Positions 1 through 23,427 of a stretch of 64,000 nucleotides of DNA are shown here, in pieces. Position 1 is the first letter of the stretch. Each line of letters starts with the position of its first letter. The DNA lies in assembly GCF_964340395.1 (NCBI RefSeq), contig NC_135568.1, forward strand, positions 13,695,776-13,759,775. The letters run 5' to 3'. Origin of the DNA: Glandiceps talaboti. Lineage: Eukaryota > Hemichordata > Enteropneusta > Spengelidae. The translations under genes were made by a program, and so were the position numbers. The notes beneath the pieces were generated by a model, which worked only from the letters and a program-made list of their open reading frames with translations, was not told the origin of the DNA and searched no databases.

Positions 1-724
1 ACGTGACCTTTACAGCCAAATGATGAAATTAAAAAAATTCAATGAGTCCTTTGCATCATGACTGAATTTTTGTAATAGGTATTATTTCATGCATTCAAGC
101 TTCAAATTTCACATGATAGTAATATTTGGTACATGCATCGATGATAACAAAGTTCATATGTGCGATATCACAATTTCATTGAGGCATTTGCATAATTAAT
201 TATTTTGCGGTAATTATGCAACATCTTAAAGTGGTATATGCATCAATAATAACAAATTGCACAGTAAGAACGTTCATTACGCATGTTACAGGACGTATTC
301 AGTGTACATCTCGTACTAAAATATCATACGTTGTTCAGCATTTAACAATTTGCCTAGCTGTCATAGACACGTGCATCATATATAACTAGCATACCTTTGA
401 TTCACAACCATTATATCAGACGCCCTATGAGACCTGCCTGGTTTGATTTATCATATGTATGGATTTCTTAGAGGGGACGTCACACTTAGAGGTGAACGTA
501 GACGTATAACCATAGCCCCTGTAGGATCTAATTTATGGTATAACCCGGGATAGCCTTATCTTTGTTTTGACACTAGACATGACTCATAGTCAATGTGGAT
601 AGAACTAACATAGTTGTTTTGTTAGTAAGCACAGAGGGTTTTCATTTAAACTGTGTATTTATACACTCTTATAATTCAAGTCGATGCTATAAGTGCCAAT
701 TATTATGACCCTGTTATGGGGAGG
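1..724. other. Intergenic AT-rich sequence
   Basis: No open frame with recognisable protein similarity and no splice-supported exon seen. The part from about 80 to 270 resembles the flank of a dispersed repeat seen again near 26.76 kb and 45.88 kb (phrases like CTTCAAATT...TTTGGTACAT), so it is probably old repeat DNA. Confidence 0.5.
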
Positions 725-820
725 GTGTGTGTAGTGTGTGTGTGTGTGTTTATGTATGTATGTTTGTATGTATGTATGTATGTATGTATGTATGTATGTA
801 TGTATGTATGTATGTATGTA

Positions 821-851
<31 letters not shown>

Positions 852-950
852 ATATGTATGTATGTATGTATGTATGTGTGTGTGTGTGTATGTATGTAAT
901 GTATGTATGTATGTATGTGTGTGTGTGTGCGTGTGTGTGTGTGTGCGTGT
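725..950. repeat. (TATG)n/(TG)n microsatellite
   Basis: A compound simple repeat of TATG tetranucleotides alternating with TG dinucleotide runs. It creates spurious Met-Tyr-Val-Cys open frames on + and His-Thr-Tyr-Ile frames on -. These are repeat artefacts, not genes. Confidence 0.97.
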
Positions 951-2714
951 AAGTGTAGCGTTGTTATTGTTGTTCTTGTTTGTTTTAGGGGTGGTAAATG
1001 TATGTGTTTGTTGTTCTTGGTATTTATAACTAAGGAAACTTTACAACACACATCATAATAATATTTATTGTGTTGTGTTCCATTGGCCACCATGTAAATG
1101 TCAAGCTTAAACTGGTAACACTCGGTAGGGCCCTACTGAGAGAAATCAATAACAAGTGGGTTGGGCTTGACTAAAAGTACATGCAAATACGTGACAACTA
1201 CTTGTTAATCGTTAACTATGAAACTCTTGCGGTCAAAAATAACACGATATGCTCGAAAATGTTACTGGGTACTGTGGTATTTGATAGAAATAGTTTATTG
1301 TCGTCTTGTAGCAGCTTGGACACGCGTTTCTTTCATCGATCTGTTGAGAGTTGTTCACCGATAAGTGGTATGGGAGCGCAGCTTGTTTTCTAAGAGGTTA
1401 GACAGAGATTTGGCTGTCCAGTCTGCCTTGAAAATGTCGTTCGCCAGAATGTCAAGCTGCCACCACAGGACATTGGTCTTTCCCACTATTACCACCACGG
1501 TGAATTTGTGTGAAGGCACTGCATTAATCAGCAGCTGTATGTGTTTGACTCTTGGTGACGCAGCTGAAGGCAAGAACTCTCAAACAGTGGGCACATGGCC
1601 TTCCCCGAGAATCTATTTGTAAACATTGATACCCCCCCCCCATAATTTCCCTGACCCCTGTAATAACTGAAGTTTTGGTATGAACAGGATGGTCTCCATA
1701 ACATAATTTCAAATTGTCACAAAATTATTGAAAACAAGGCCGAGTGATCGTGATGAATTGCTCCTTATTTAAACATACAGAACTAGCTATATTTGCTGAT
1801 CATTGATATGTGTCCACTTGCAGTATTTATTCATGTCATCTAAACCGGAATGGCAAATAAATTTTCAGCACGCTAAAGGAAAATCCAGTGAGATTTATGT
1901 CCCCTCAGTTTTAACAGTACACGTCAACTTATAGTCTGTCAGGCACGCCGTGACGGGGCACCCTCACACGTCGGTCAACCACGCTCGCGGTGAGGGCGGT
2001 GCGACACGACGTATATCTCGCAGTCTGTATTGATTACTGCTCTGAACTTAGACTGAAGACTTTGGGCGATAAAATAGCACATTGGTAACTTTCTCAACTT
2101 GGAAATCGGATAAAGTTTTGTATAAGTATGTCCAGCCGAGTAAACTATCTTATAAACTCAGCATGTATCACTACTTGGATACGTAAATATTTCTTACTTC
2201 GAATTCGACAGCAAAAGTGAATAGTGATCTCGATGTCAGAGATAACAAATCGAGTAAATAACTAAATCAAATAACTCTTCAGGTACCTTTTCAGTTGATG
2301 TGAGAATGTTTGATTTAAAGTAATAAAAAGTGGACTGCCGAAACCCGGGATAGTTCTCAAACTCATGAAAGTTTGCCGGTTTTGAATTATTTTGCACAAT
2401 TATTATTATTATTGTAATTACTGCTAATTTTGTCGTTGCATAATATTTTTTTACAGAGCTCACTTCATTCAAACAAAGGCATTGGTGTTTTTCGCTGGTT
2501 GTATTTGAACACTTTAGAAAACATTTCTTTGCTCTTATCATTCATTGAATATTTTCGCTGTACATTCTTTAAATGTTCAAGGTGGAGTAGATTTGCACAT
2601 CGCACCAAAATGAAAATACTTAACTAAAAGCCCAAAATATCTGAGCCAATGTTTCAATTTATATTTCGTTGAATATAATTGAATTTTCAATGTTAAAATG
2701 GATAACAATATGTA
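951..2714. other. Intergenic, no supported gene
   Basis: Small open frames on both strands around 1180-1710 have no motif I recognise and no consistent splice structure. A short C tract lies near 1630. The only structured part is the GC-rich palindromic element at 1944-2013, listed separately. Confidence 0.5.
1944..2013. repeat. GC-rich palindromic repeat, copy 1
   Basis: This island of high GC starts CACGCCGTGACGGGG and ends GCGACACGACGTA, and both ends read as imperfect inverted copies of CACGCCGTG. A second copy with the same start, middle (TCGGTC...AACC, then GAGGGC) and end lies at 52525-52643. This looks like a small non-autonomous element; the family is not recognised. Confidence 0.55.
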
Positions 2715-2786
2715 TCCCATGTGGTCTAGTGGTTAGGATTCGTGGCTTTCACCCACGCGGCCCGGGTTCAATTCCCGGCATGGGAA
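2715..2786 (+). tRNA. tRNA-Glu (anticodon TTC)
   Basis: A complete 72-nt cloverleaf can be drawn by eye. The acceptor stem TCCCATG pairs with CATGGGA, followed by discriminator A. The D arm holds the A box TGGTCTAGTGG, the anticodon stem CGTGG/CCACG closes a CTTTCAC loop (anticodon TTC), and the T arm holds the B box GGTTCAATTCC. There is no intron, and CCA is not encoded, as expected in eukaryotes. It stands alone, away from both protein genes. Internal boxes imply RNA polymerase III transcription. No stem mismatches suggest a pseudogene. Confidence 0.97.
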
Positions 2787-3011
2787 ATGTCAATTGTTTT
2801 GCTTTTGAAAACTTATTTAAAATGGACAACGTTATTTGATTCATTCCACCTATATCTACCAGCTTGTTCTTCTATCCTCAAATCCTATCCACCCATTTTC
2901 TTTGGAGGGAAACAATGGTAATAGAAGAACCATTAGTCTGGCTATTAGACCTTTGGGCTTTCGGTCAATACGACATGTAGCTGAAGGTCGCTTTTGCCCC
3001 TAAGGGCAGGG

Positions 3012-3957
3012 TGCCGGGTCTAGATTACTGAAATGACCCTAAGACGGTGCACGGGTCTAGATTACTGACATGACCCTCAGACGGTGCACGGGTCTAGATT
3101 ACTGACATGACCCTCAGACAGCACGCAGTGCACGGGTCTAGATTACTGACATGACCCTAAGACGGTGCACGGGTCTAGATTACTGACATGACCCTAAGAC
3201 GGTGCACGGGTCAAAATTACTGACATGACCCCCAGACGGTGCACGGGTCTAGATCACTGATATGACCCTAAGACGGTGCACGGGTCTAGATCACTGATAT
3301 GACCCACAGACGGTGCACGGGTCTAGATTACTGACATGACCCTCAGACAGCGCGCAGTGCACGGGTCTAGATTACTGACATGACCCTCAGACGGTGCACG
3401 GGTCTAGATTACTGACATGACCCTCAGACAGCACGCAGTGCACGGGTCTAGATTACTGACATGACCCTCAGACGGTGCACGGGTCTAGATTACTGACATG
3501 ACCCTAAGACGGTACATGGGTCAAAATTACTGACATGACCCTCAGACGGTGCACGGGTCTAGATCACATATATGACCCTAAGACGGTGCACGGGTCTAGA
3601 TCACTGATATGACCCTCAGACGGTGCACGGGTCTAGATTACTGACATGACCCTCAGACAGCGCGCAGTGCACGGGTCTAGATTACTGACATGACCCTCAG
3701 ACGGTGCACGGGTCTAGATTACTGACATGAACCTAAGACGGTGCACGGGTCTAGATTACTGACATGACCCTAAGACGGTGCACGGGTCAAAATTACTGAC
3801 ATGACCCTCAGACGGTGCACGGGTCTAGATTACTGATATGACCCTCAGACGGTGCACGGGTCTAGATCACTGATATGACCCTCATACGGTGCACGGGTCT
3901 AGATTACTGACATGACCCTAAGACGGTGCACATGTCTAGATTATTGACATGACCCTC
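3012..3957. repeat. 37-bp minisatellite with 310-bp higher-order unit
   Basis: About 25 tandem copies of a roughly 37-bp unit (core GGGTCTAGATTACTGACATG, then ACCCT[AC]AGACGGTGCAC). Some units are lengthened by an insertion reading CAGCACGCAGTGC or CAGCGCGCAGTGC. Variants recur exactly 310 bp apart: the GGGTCAAAAT variant at 3211 and 3521, the GCACGCAGTG insertion at 3121 and 3431, and the CGCGCAGTGC insertion at 3351 and 3661. Blocks of about eight units were therefore duplicated together. Confidence 0.95.
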
Positions 3958-5729
3958 AACACTGTCCTTTGAAACAATGTACTCAGCCTATTTCGACTGC
4001 GGAAGCAAATTGCTATAGTCCTCCGAACTGAGACTTTTGTAGCCACGGCGAGGTAAAATTACTAAACAGTCGATTTATTACTAATATTTATCCACAGGGT
4101 GCGTTAATTCTTTAGTTACCAGCAATTCAGGGAAGCCCGGGTTTCACGGCTGGCTCTTCGGAGGTTGGAGAAGGGAGGGACGACTATACCCCGTATGCAA
4201 GCAGGACTAGAAGTCTAAATGTAGAATGGCTGACTGCATGATCAGTATATTAGAGACTTGCCAGCTTGTTTTCCTCATATTGACATGAATTTAACCATTA
4301 ATATAATCTTTCAAATGTATTTTCTCCATTGACAGCTCAGTAAGGAATCTTTCTCCAAACTAATGTGATACGAATCACTTTATAACTCGTTTGAACATTT
4401 AGATATAAACAAAAAAACTCACCTGACTAATTAATTCCTTTAGGTCTGACCACTTGAAGTAAAATGGCGTATTTTTAGTCCCTGGGTATGGAGACGTCCA
4501 CGTCGTCACGGGAGACTAACTCACTGTAAGAAAAATGCTGGGACTTGTACCTGGGGTCACAGTCACCGAGGTGTGTCACACAACTGTATCACACTTATCT
4601 GTCATCGCAAACACGTTCATGCAGCGTGAACGGCACGTGACATATTTGCAGATTTGGGTCATCAACATAATATGTACTTTGCCAGAGAGTACTCTCTTTC
4701 CTATGATATAAGTGGTACTATAATGAAACGTTAGGCTGTATTACATAGTACTCTCAGAAACTAAATTAGTTCAGTCTGTCGCATTTGATTTAAAACATCA
4801 GCAAGTAGTCTGGATATTAAGTTTATTATTTGCGTCATCAATATATTGTCATAATTATAGTAAATTCAATATTTTAACTACATGTCCCACTTTCACTGAA
4901 AGGTCAACAGACTCTCTCAAGGATATCGGATTCAGACCACCAAGCGTACTCGAGTACATGAGACGACAGTCTGCATTTCATAAATAGCTAGGATTCATAG
5001 TGGTCATTTATCAATGTTTTGAGAATAGTCTTTAGGTCATGGTAACAACCCTTATAGACTTTAATATGGTTTGCATTAATTATTTGGCCATACACATGTG
5101 TTATGTAAATGAAGACTTAAAGGACAATAAAAGATTACGCTTGGAACTAGCAGGCAGGCACTTTACTTCGGGGGAAGGCAATGAACGAAGCATATGCTAA
5201 GTGATTGTCATATGGTCCTACTGTAGACTTTCGGCTTGAACATAAACTGTGTGTAGTCTGGACTAATGCCCTAAAATTCACGTAGTGGTCCCGGTACAGA
5301 AGTTGAGTCGGTACATAAGATGTCGGAGTGATTCGAGTGTAGTTACTTGATCTAGATCTCTCAGCTGTGTGCGAAGATCGAAAAGTAACAATACACCCTC
5401 ATAGGTACTGTTCCAGAGAGTACCTCTCTTCCGAAATAAAATTGGTGCTATAAGGATACATAATTGCTGTATATACTCACATAAACTAAATTATTTCTAT
5501 CCTGTCTATTCCAAAATGATGTCTAAAATTAACCAGGAGCCATTTCGTTCTTTGTTTCATCAATGTATGCCCTCAGAGGTGCTGGGAGAGAGAGAGTACC
5601 GCTCTTTCAGCATAAAAATGGTGCTATAGTGAATATTAGTCTATATTACTTAGTATTTATATACTAAATTATTACTATCCTATTTATCCCAATTGTAATT
5701 ATCAAAAACATATCTTGTCCCAAAAATAG
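3958..5729. other. Intergenic with three diverged repeat copies
   Basis: No coding exon recognised. It contains three related segments starting near 4682, 5413 and 5586, listed separately. Confidence 0.5.
4682..5690. repeat. Three diverged copies of a ~105-bp repeat
   Basis: Copies at about 4682-4785, 5413-5516 and 5586-5690 share the order CCAGAGAGTAC...CTCTTTC, ATA..A.TGGT.CTATA, a CTGTATTAC-like stretch, then ACTAAATTA.T...CTGTC. The core GAGAGTACTCTC in the first copy is a perfect palindrome. The last copy ends only about 40 bp before the lectin-like exon. Class unknown; possibly an old MITE or duplicated regulatory sequence. Confidence 0.55.
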
Positions 5730-5924
5730 AACGCCATCCCTGCGAAAATGGATGGGTGCATTGGGAAGGCTCTTGCTATTTCTTTCTCGGCGCAGCGGAC
5801 GTCAAGCAACATGAAGTGGCTGTGGGTGACTCTGATCATCGGCACGGGGGTGCCACCCTGGCCAATTTAGAATATCGGGAAGAGTACGACTGGATCGAAG
5901 ACGAAATCAAATTCAGAAGTGAAT
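5730..5924 (+). CDS. Orphan C-type-lectin-like domain exon (partial gene)
   Basis: This 195-bp open stretch lies between an acceptor (AAAAATAG) and a donor (T|GTAAGT). Read in phase it has the N-terminal half of a C-type lectin-like domain: CENGWVHWEGSCYFF, then GGATLANLEYREEYDWIEDEI, matching the family pattern C..GW....SCY.F...GA.LA.I...E..FI...I. The long-form Cys pair before the first helix is present, but the Cys normally found between helix 1 and the G-A-x-L-A motif is absent (residues there read GDSDHRHGG). I found no convincing second half (the WIGL / WND / C-terminal Cys block) in the next kilobases and no start exon, so this is either a piece of a gene with long introns or a relic. 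Carbohydrate binding cannot be inferred because the calcium-site half is missing. Confidence 0.55.
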
Positions 5925-8221
5925 GTAAGTGATATTGTAACATTTTACATATGCATATAGAATTTCTTATAAGAGATATCTCATAGCAAACACTATGACG
6001 AATATCTGAATACAGATATAAGGAAGCCCAGCAACGGAAAATGAAACTGTTTTTCAGTTGGGGCCTATTATTTCCATTTTAATTTATATATACGTTGTAC
6101 CAGTTTCAGCATTCAGGATCGCCAAGTGATCAAACCCTGTCAGGTCTTGTCACATTAAACTGGTATTCGTACAAACGAGAGTTTATAAGTTTGTGTACTG
6201 AAAGTGGAGATATTTTCATAAAGCCTCGTGCAATTGACGGATCGCCCTGAGCACAGTAGCCACGCCCACCTTAGTTACCGTTGCTACTACGACAACTTCG
6301 CACGTTTTGCATGGTTTATCGTAGGCAAAACATGGCGTCCGACGTGGCGATCGCTGAAAAATACCAACTTCTAAACGATGGTCAGCTGGGCCATGTTCGC
6401 AGATGAGTGGATGCGAACATTCAGGAACTTGGATAATCTGACAGCGGTAACTTATGATTTTGCTTTCCCTTTTTTGCCAATTCCCTTCCTGTCTTAAGGA
6501 GTAGATGAATAGGTTGAAAAGGGAGTAGATGAATAGGTTGAAAAGGGTGGTTAATTAAAAATTCATCCCTTAGTAATTATGGACTGATAGAAGAGAAAGG
6601 CACGCTTAACTGACGGCAATAATTGTTTAATCCAGTACTTTGTCACCGAAGGCTGACAAATAAGATGGCAGCAACACACTGGGATGATGTTATTTATGGT
6701 CCAATATCATTTCTCTCAAATTGGAGATTAGAAAGAAAACGAAGGCCATTCTGAATGTGGAATCAAAGTCAAGTTCAAGAAATCTATCACGATTGAACAA
6801 AGAGGAGGAGGACGTGACTGCTTGGTGTATTAAACTTCGTAAAGAAAATTAAACTTGTTTTCTTATTCACTGAAACTTTCTGAACATCAGGGAAGAATAA
6901 GTAAGGTACATTTTGTCATATATTTCTCTTTTAAGTTCAGTTAGCCGGTAAAAGACATTTTTTAGCAATCCAACATAACATCTAAATTTTAATTCTCGGA
7001 GTTAAATTGGAAGGGCTATGTGTAATTCAAGTGTAATTTGGTCACCTGATGACCTTTCGTGGTAGCAATAGTAGTATCAATGATTTTATAACTTTTAAGT
7101 CTTGCTATTGATTGTTTCTTCCGTGTTTGTAGATTCATCTTGTTGAGATTAGAAGTGAACTGTGTTTCTGTCATAAATCAATTTCAATACAATAAAATAT
7201 CACACATTTCTCAGGAATTATATAAGGGCGTCACCTATCAGATCAGGCCATCACCTATTTTAACACATGGAGCCCTCATATAGGAAATGTGCAGGATTAA
7301 CACACGCTTTACTTGCAATCAATATCATCAATGACATCTTTGATGTCTTCATCTGTAGTCATCCTGCTTTTTCGGCTATCTCATGACATCAGAAGAAGAA
7401 AGAGCCCATGTTGGTGCGAGTGAAAAAAAACTTGACAAGGGCCTGAAAGCAACATGTGAAGAAAATCAGAAAATGGTGCTTGATAAAGTAGTCTTAGGTG
7501 GTGCTTCAAGTGATATTAAATTACAATTCAACTTTTTTAGTGAGACGCAGTGCAAATATTTCCAAAATTAATATTTTATGCCCATAACTTTCCATCCATT
7601 TGTTTTCACAAATTTTGAAAAACGAATTTCCAAAATTTCTCAAGAGTGAAGTGTTCACTCCGGTCAACTTACCTTCTTTTTAAGCCCTCTCTTGTGTTTG
7701 AAGCTGAAACTATTCCTTCTTGTAGTATCTACCAAGAATTCATTAGGTATCCTTTTCTTACCATAACAACTCTTTCTTCCAACCTCCTTGTCCTCAGCAT
7801 CTATGGCTGGTGCTTTCTCTAGATCTGCAGACTAGAAATGGAAAATTGGTATTATTGAAAGGTACAAAGTAAATAAGACTTCATAGAAAAGACAAAGCGA
7901 CTTTGACAGTTATCCAAGCGACTTTGACAGTTATCCAAGGGATTTCACTGTTATTATTATTGGCAGTAGTAGTAGTATATGCAGGTGTATGTATGTAGAC
8001 AAATCAGCATATGTACTTATGGTAGGACGTGTGTGTATTTTCAATTTCACTGTAGCCCTGCACAAGTTTGTGTTGCACACCAGGTGTTGTCATTATCGCG
8101 CTTGGGAAACACTTACCAATGCACATTCCAGAATTGAACATTATGGGCAAAAGGAATACGACAAGTGAAGACTGTACATTTTTGTACCTTCCTCCTATTA
8201 TTGGGCAATGCCTGTTGGATG
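5925..8221. other. Non-genic, no supported exon
   Basis: An ATGGCGTCC start near 6332 opens a frame of only 24 codons, and a 62-codon frame at 7383-7571 has no recognisable motif. Two tiny tandem duplications occur: a ~25-bp unit GTAGATGAATAGGTTGAAAA at 6502-6548, and a ~23-bp unit GCGACTTTGACAGTTATCCA near 7897-7940. Nothing else stands out. Confidence 0.4.
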
Positions 8222-8224
8222 TTT

Positions 8225-8255
<31 letters not shown>

Positions 8256-8320
8256 AAACAAACAAACAAACAAACAAACAAACAAACAAATAAATAAATA
8301 AATAAATAAATAAATAAAAT
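8222..8320. repeat. (AAAT)n/(CAAA)n microsatellite
   Basis: AAAT repeats switch to CAAA repeats and back to AAAT. The minus-strand Leu-Phe-Ile-Tyr frame across it is an artefact. Confidence 0.95.
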
Positions 8321-11300
8321 TCTTATTTAAATGATATTGAAAATAAAAAAATATACATATCAAAATGGGTTCTTTCATCTTTGTTAACAACATTCTGCAT
8401 GACCAATAATAGTGTTTCGTTAGTTAGCCTGTAGTCTGGGCAACAATGCTCTTACTTTTACCTTAACAATATACACACTGCGTCATACTTCGTTGTTAAA
8501 AAGTAATCATGCCTGAACCTATTATGGAGAGGTCAGATCTATCTAGGACCGACTCTATTTTGTCACGTGGTATCGTAACCCATTTGGATCATATGGTGCT
8601 TAGTAAGAACAATGCTTGTGCACACAATAACCAGTATTCACACCTTTTTTTCATTTCTGCCTTAGCTTGCAAAACAAATAAGTTTAACATCTCAAAGTGG
8701 TGACGAAGCGTTATCTTTAGCTTACCTACGTTATAGCCTACAGGAGGCGGCTGTTACAATGTAAACTGTAGGGGAAATCCCGGTTTTGCATCACGTGACA
8801 TTTTTTCCCCCTGAAATTCATAAAAAGGTACGCATGCGTCGTGCAAAGTGTCAGTTTAAAGTCTTCCTCCTCGCGATTCTCAGCCATTCGGAAACCAGAT
8901 TCTGAACGATAAGAACGGTATCGCCAGGTCAAACCAGCGAATCACTGCAGTATATTTCAATTGTATGGTCTGTTAGGTTAGGTTTTGGATGGAAGGTGTT
9001 GGAAGCTGACCGCGGAGTAGCCAGGTAATTATGTACACGTAATTCGTAATGATTGAGTCTTGTTCCTGTTTCTGTCTACTCGACAACTCCAACAAGTACT
9101 ACACCAAGTAATGATTGTGCATTTTGTGTGGGCAGCATTGGTAAGAATGGAGACTTGATTTGGTTTGACACTTCCTCTTTCTGTATTCTACAAGATAAGG
9201 AAATTCGTGAGATAGTTCCAATCATTTTTGATGTGGATAAAAATGAATATTTGTATGTGTTTGTTTTGACTAGTATGAAAGTGTGAAAGTGTGAAAGTGT
9301 GGAGAGTGTGAAAATGAGATCGTCTGGTTGATCTGGCTGTACATTGGAAGTGACGTTCGGTGGGAAGATCACCTTTTCGATTACTTAGTATGCCATTACA
9401 TGCTTTTACATTATATAAAAACTTGCTGACGTCACGCTTCAAGTTAAGGCTTACTATTCACCGGTTCTGTGTGATACAACCACGCAGAAACCAATAACAA
9501 ACTACACATGCTACACTTCAAGAAAGCAAGATTGCATGAGTACAGTTTCTTACTACATTTTGTCTAACTGAAATGAACTAACCCGATACACGGCATACAA
9601 CAAATACAGACATAAAAACATTGACGTCCGCGTGTCTAACAAAATGTAGCAATTGCGTGTATAGAATATGTAATTTCTTTTTGGTTTCTGTGTAGCTGTA
9701 GCAAACAGAGCCAGTGAATGGAAACTTGAAATGGGTTGCATTATACTATGAAAGCTCATTGTAACGACGACAACTACATTCTTTGGCAATACTTGTATTG
9801 GAACAAGACGGAAGTTACGTTCCTAATGCCCGACGGGCATGTCCTTTTGAAAAGTGATCTCATGTTAACAGAATGTGAATTCGACTGAAACCCCTGGCTA
9901 TTGAAAAGTTTTGAATCTGGTGTTTTACGATTGCAGATTGTTGCGTTAGTTGTGTTGCACAAATTACCCAATGTCTAAAAATAACTTTTTACTAGACGCT
10001 AAACTAACATTAAGCTTATTAGCTGAAATATTTTTGGCGGCCAAAAAAAAATCAGACTAAACAGTGATCATTTTGGCTGGTAAATTATACATATATAATG
10101 CAAACGTGTGTATTTTATGTGTGAACTAATAAAAGTAAACTTTAGTCAAAGCAATTTTTCAGTCAAAATAAAATGTAGCAAAAAACGTGTCTTTTTTTAG
10201 TTCCGCTCGTTTTTACGCCTCGCCCATCGCCCTTACATCTTTTATTATTTTCTGCACAACACCAGAACGCTGCTTCAAGGCTCACTTGTTCCACCTAAAG
10301 TTATTTATAAACAAATATACACCCAGAGTAAATAAACACGGCACACAAGAGTACATGGCGATATATGCCTTGAAACGTTAAGGTGCAACGAGAAATGACG
10401 TGAGTGGCTATTAGATTTTAAAACCAGTTAATAAAAGATGACTTAAACTGCTCAATCCCAATAAGACATCTATCTTATGTAGAGTTTCACGAATTAACAA
10501 TAAAACACTGTCTTGGCTAACTGTGGTTTTCCCCGTTTATTCCCCAGCATACTGAATCATGATGCCATATCTAAGCTTGCCCAAATCAAATTATAAATGA
10601 ATTACCTGACCAAAATACAAGAATGGCCTACAACAGTTATATATTTGTAGCAAACACAAACAATGGAGGCGATATTTTCTGTCTTGGATTTCCTCAACTG
10701 GAGTCCTGTTTAACACGCTATTTTTGCACTGTAACGAAATGTTAAATTCGCTTTGTACTATAACGAAATGTTAAAAGATTTTAGGGCAAAGGTTAACGGT
10801 TTTCTTTTCGTTCTATCGAGATTCTAGTGCACATGCACAGTTGACCCTACCTTTTCAGAGTGAAGTAACCTCTATGCAATAAATTTTACGATGTCTCCAT
10901 TCTTCCATTGAAGTGTCTGTAATTTCTAAATACGTACCGTGATCGCTATGGTACAGTTGCCCGGTTCCTTTATCCCCGACTTATAACCTTCTCTATCTTC
11001 GATGGATATTCCAGTATAGGAGGTTAAATGGGATGTTTCCTTGGAAGCGGTACTTGCGATCACTATTTATAGCTTTCACTTCGAAACTTCCAAATCAAAA
11101 TATCCATAATGTATAACCTAATTTAGAGTGATATGGTAAACGATATTAAACAAAACATAACATAAAAAGAACATAGCAACGAACGTCATTCTGATAAGAA
11201 TTCAACCTACGCTGACCCTTACCAATATGACCAACATAAACCTTCCTAGCTTAATACGTGCTACAATGTTATAGTTCACTCTGTTCATGAGGAAAATGTG

Positions 11301-11783
11301 TTACTGAAAACAGTTGCACAATGTCTTTGGCTACAGCCATACATTCTTTTGTGTGCTAACAATGCCTGTTTCCAACAGTACTGTTGCATATATCAAGCTA
11401 TTCATGCATGTGGTGTAGTTATATGTTATTCTCCGACATTTTAGTCTGTCAGCCAAGGAAAACAATGCATGGTCACTTAAGGAGCCTTATCACTATAGCC
11501 GCTAGACGAATAGTGACAAACCTTTGTCACAATTATTCCCAGCTGAATGACAAAACTATTCAAAATATACAAAAATACCTTCTCAAGCACTATTCATGAT
11601 AATAGGGAAAATTATGGTGATTTATTAGACAGTTCTTACTCCCATGTTGAGCACTGCAGAACCAGTGACGTCAGCACAGATTATTGTGACAGAACGATTA
11701 TAGTATATAATTCATATTTCTTTTCAAAGACAATAACTTGGCTTGTGTATGGTAAAACAACTCTTGCATGCATTATCTTTCAG
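8321..11783. other. Intergenic upstream of the PIDD1-like gene
   Basis: No exon recognised. A CpG-richer patch with a CACGTG box lies near 8790-8930, and its minus strand has a 64-codon frame beginning at 8932 that I cannot identify. Short duplications of TAACGAAATGTTAAA occur near 10733 and 10757. A MITE-like copy lies at 9503-9662. The PIDD1-like promoter and any 5' non-coding exon should lie here but cannot be pinpointed. Confidence 0.45.
9503..9662. mobile_element. MITE family 1, copy A
   Basis: One arm, around 9519-9575, reads GCAAGATTG.ATGAGTACAG then ACATTTTGTCTAACTGAAAT. An inverted partial arm ending TCTAACAAAATGTAGCAA lies at about 9634-9653. Related copies are near 36107, 41635, 44696, 50008 and 55207. 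Confidence 0.5.
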
Positions 11784-11792
11784 GAACCACAA

Positions 11793-22607
<10,815 letters not shown>

Positions 22608-22671
22608 TCATGATCTGTACAGAGCAGAGTTGATTATTTCTGGCAATGGACGTTGTATTTCTTAAAACATT

Positions 22672-22819
22672 TATGTATGTATGTATGTATGTATGTATGT
22701 ATGTATGTATGTATATGTATGTATGTATGTATGTATGTATGCATGCATGCATGTATGTATGTATGTATGTGTATGTATGTATGTATGTATGTATGTATGT
22801 ATGTATGTATGTATGTATG

Positions 22820-22851
<32 letters not shown>

Positions 22852-22895
22852 TGTATGTGTATGTATGTATGTATGTATGTATGTATGTATGTATG

Positions 22896-22927
<32 letters not shown>

Positions 22928-23055
22928 TGTATGTATGTATGTATGTATGTATGTGTATGTATGTATGTATGTATGTATGTATGTATGTATGTATGTATGT
23001 ATGTATGTATGTGTGTGTATGTATGTATGTATGTATGTATGTGTGTGTATGTATG

Positions 23056-23087
<32 letters not shown>

Positions 23088-23105
23088 TGTATGTATGTAT
23101 GTATG

Positions 23106-23137
<32 letters not shown>

Positions 23138-23211
23138 TGTATGTATGTATGTGTATGTATGTATGTGTATGTATGTATGTATGTATGTATGTATGTATGT
23201 ATGTATGTATG

Positions 23212-23242
<31 letters not shown>

Positions 23243-23295
23243 GTGTGTATGTATGTATGTATGTATGTATGTATGTATGTATGTATGTATGTATG

Positions 23296-23327
<32 letters not shown>

Positions 23328-23349
23328 TGTATGTATGTATGTATGTATG

Positions 23350-23381
<32 letters not shown>

Positions 23382-23395
23382 TGTATGTATGTATG

Positions 23396-23427
<32 letters not shown>

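Noticed and set aside
653-1093. Overlapping open frames of about 100-144 codons
   Set aside because: Caused by the TATG/TG microsatellite at 725-950.
1181-1712. Overlapping short frames on both strands
   Set aside because: No recognised domain, no consistent splice sites and no agreement between strands on a real gene.
3012-3957. CRISPR-like array of direct repeats
   Set aside because: Units are contiguous with no unique spacers and the genome is eukaryotic, so this is a minisatellite.
8738-8932. Minus-strand 64-codon frame beginning MAENREEEDFK
   Set aside because: CpG-richer surroundings make a first exon conceivable, but no motif and no convincing downstream exon were found.
11547-11783. 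In-frame upstream extension of the LRR exon
   Set aside because: The extension has no LRR or other motif, and a pyrimidine-rich tract with CAG at 11781-11783 marks an exon start. The ATG at 11793 is preferred.
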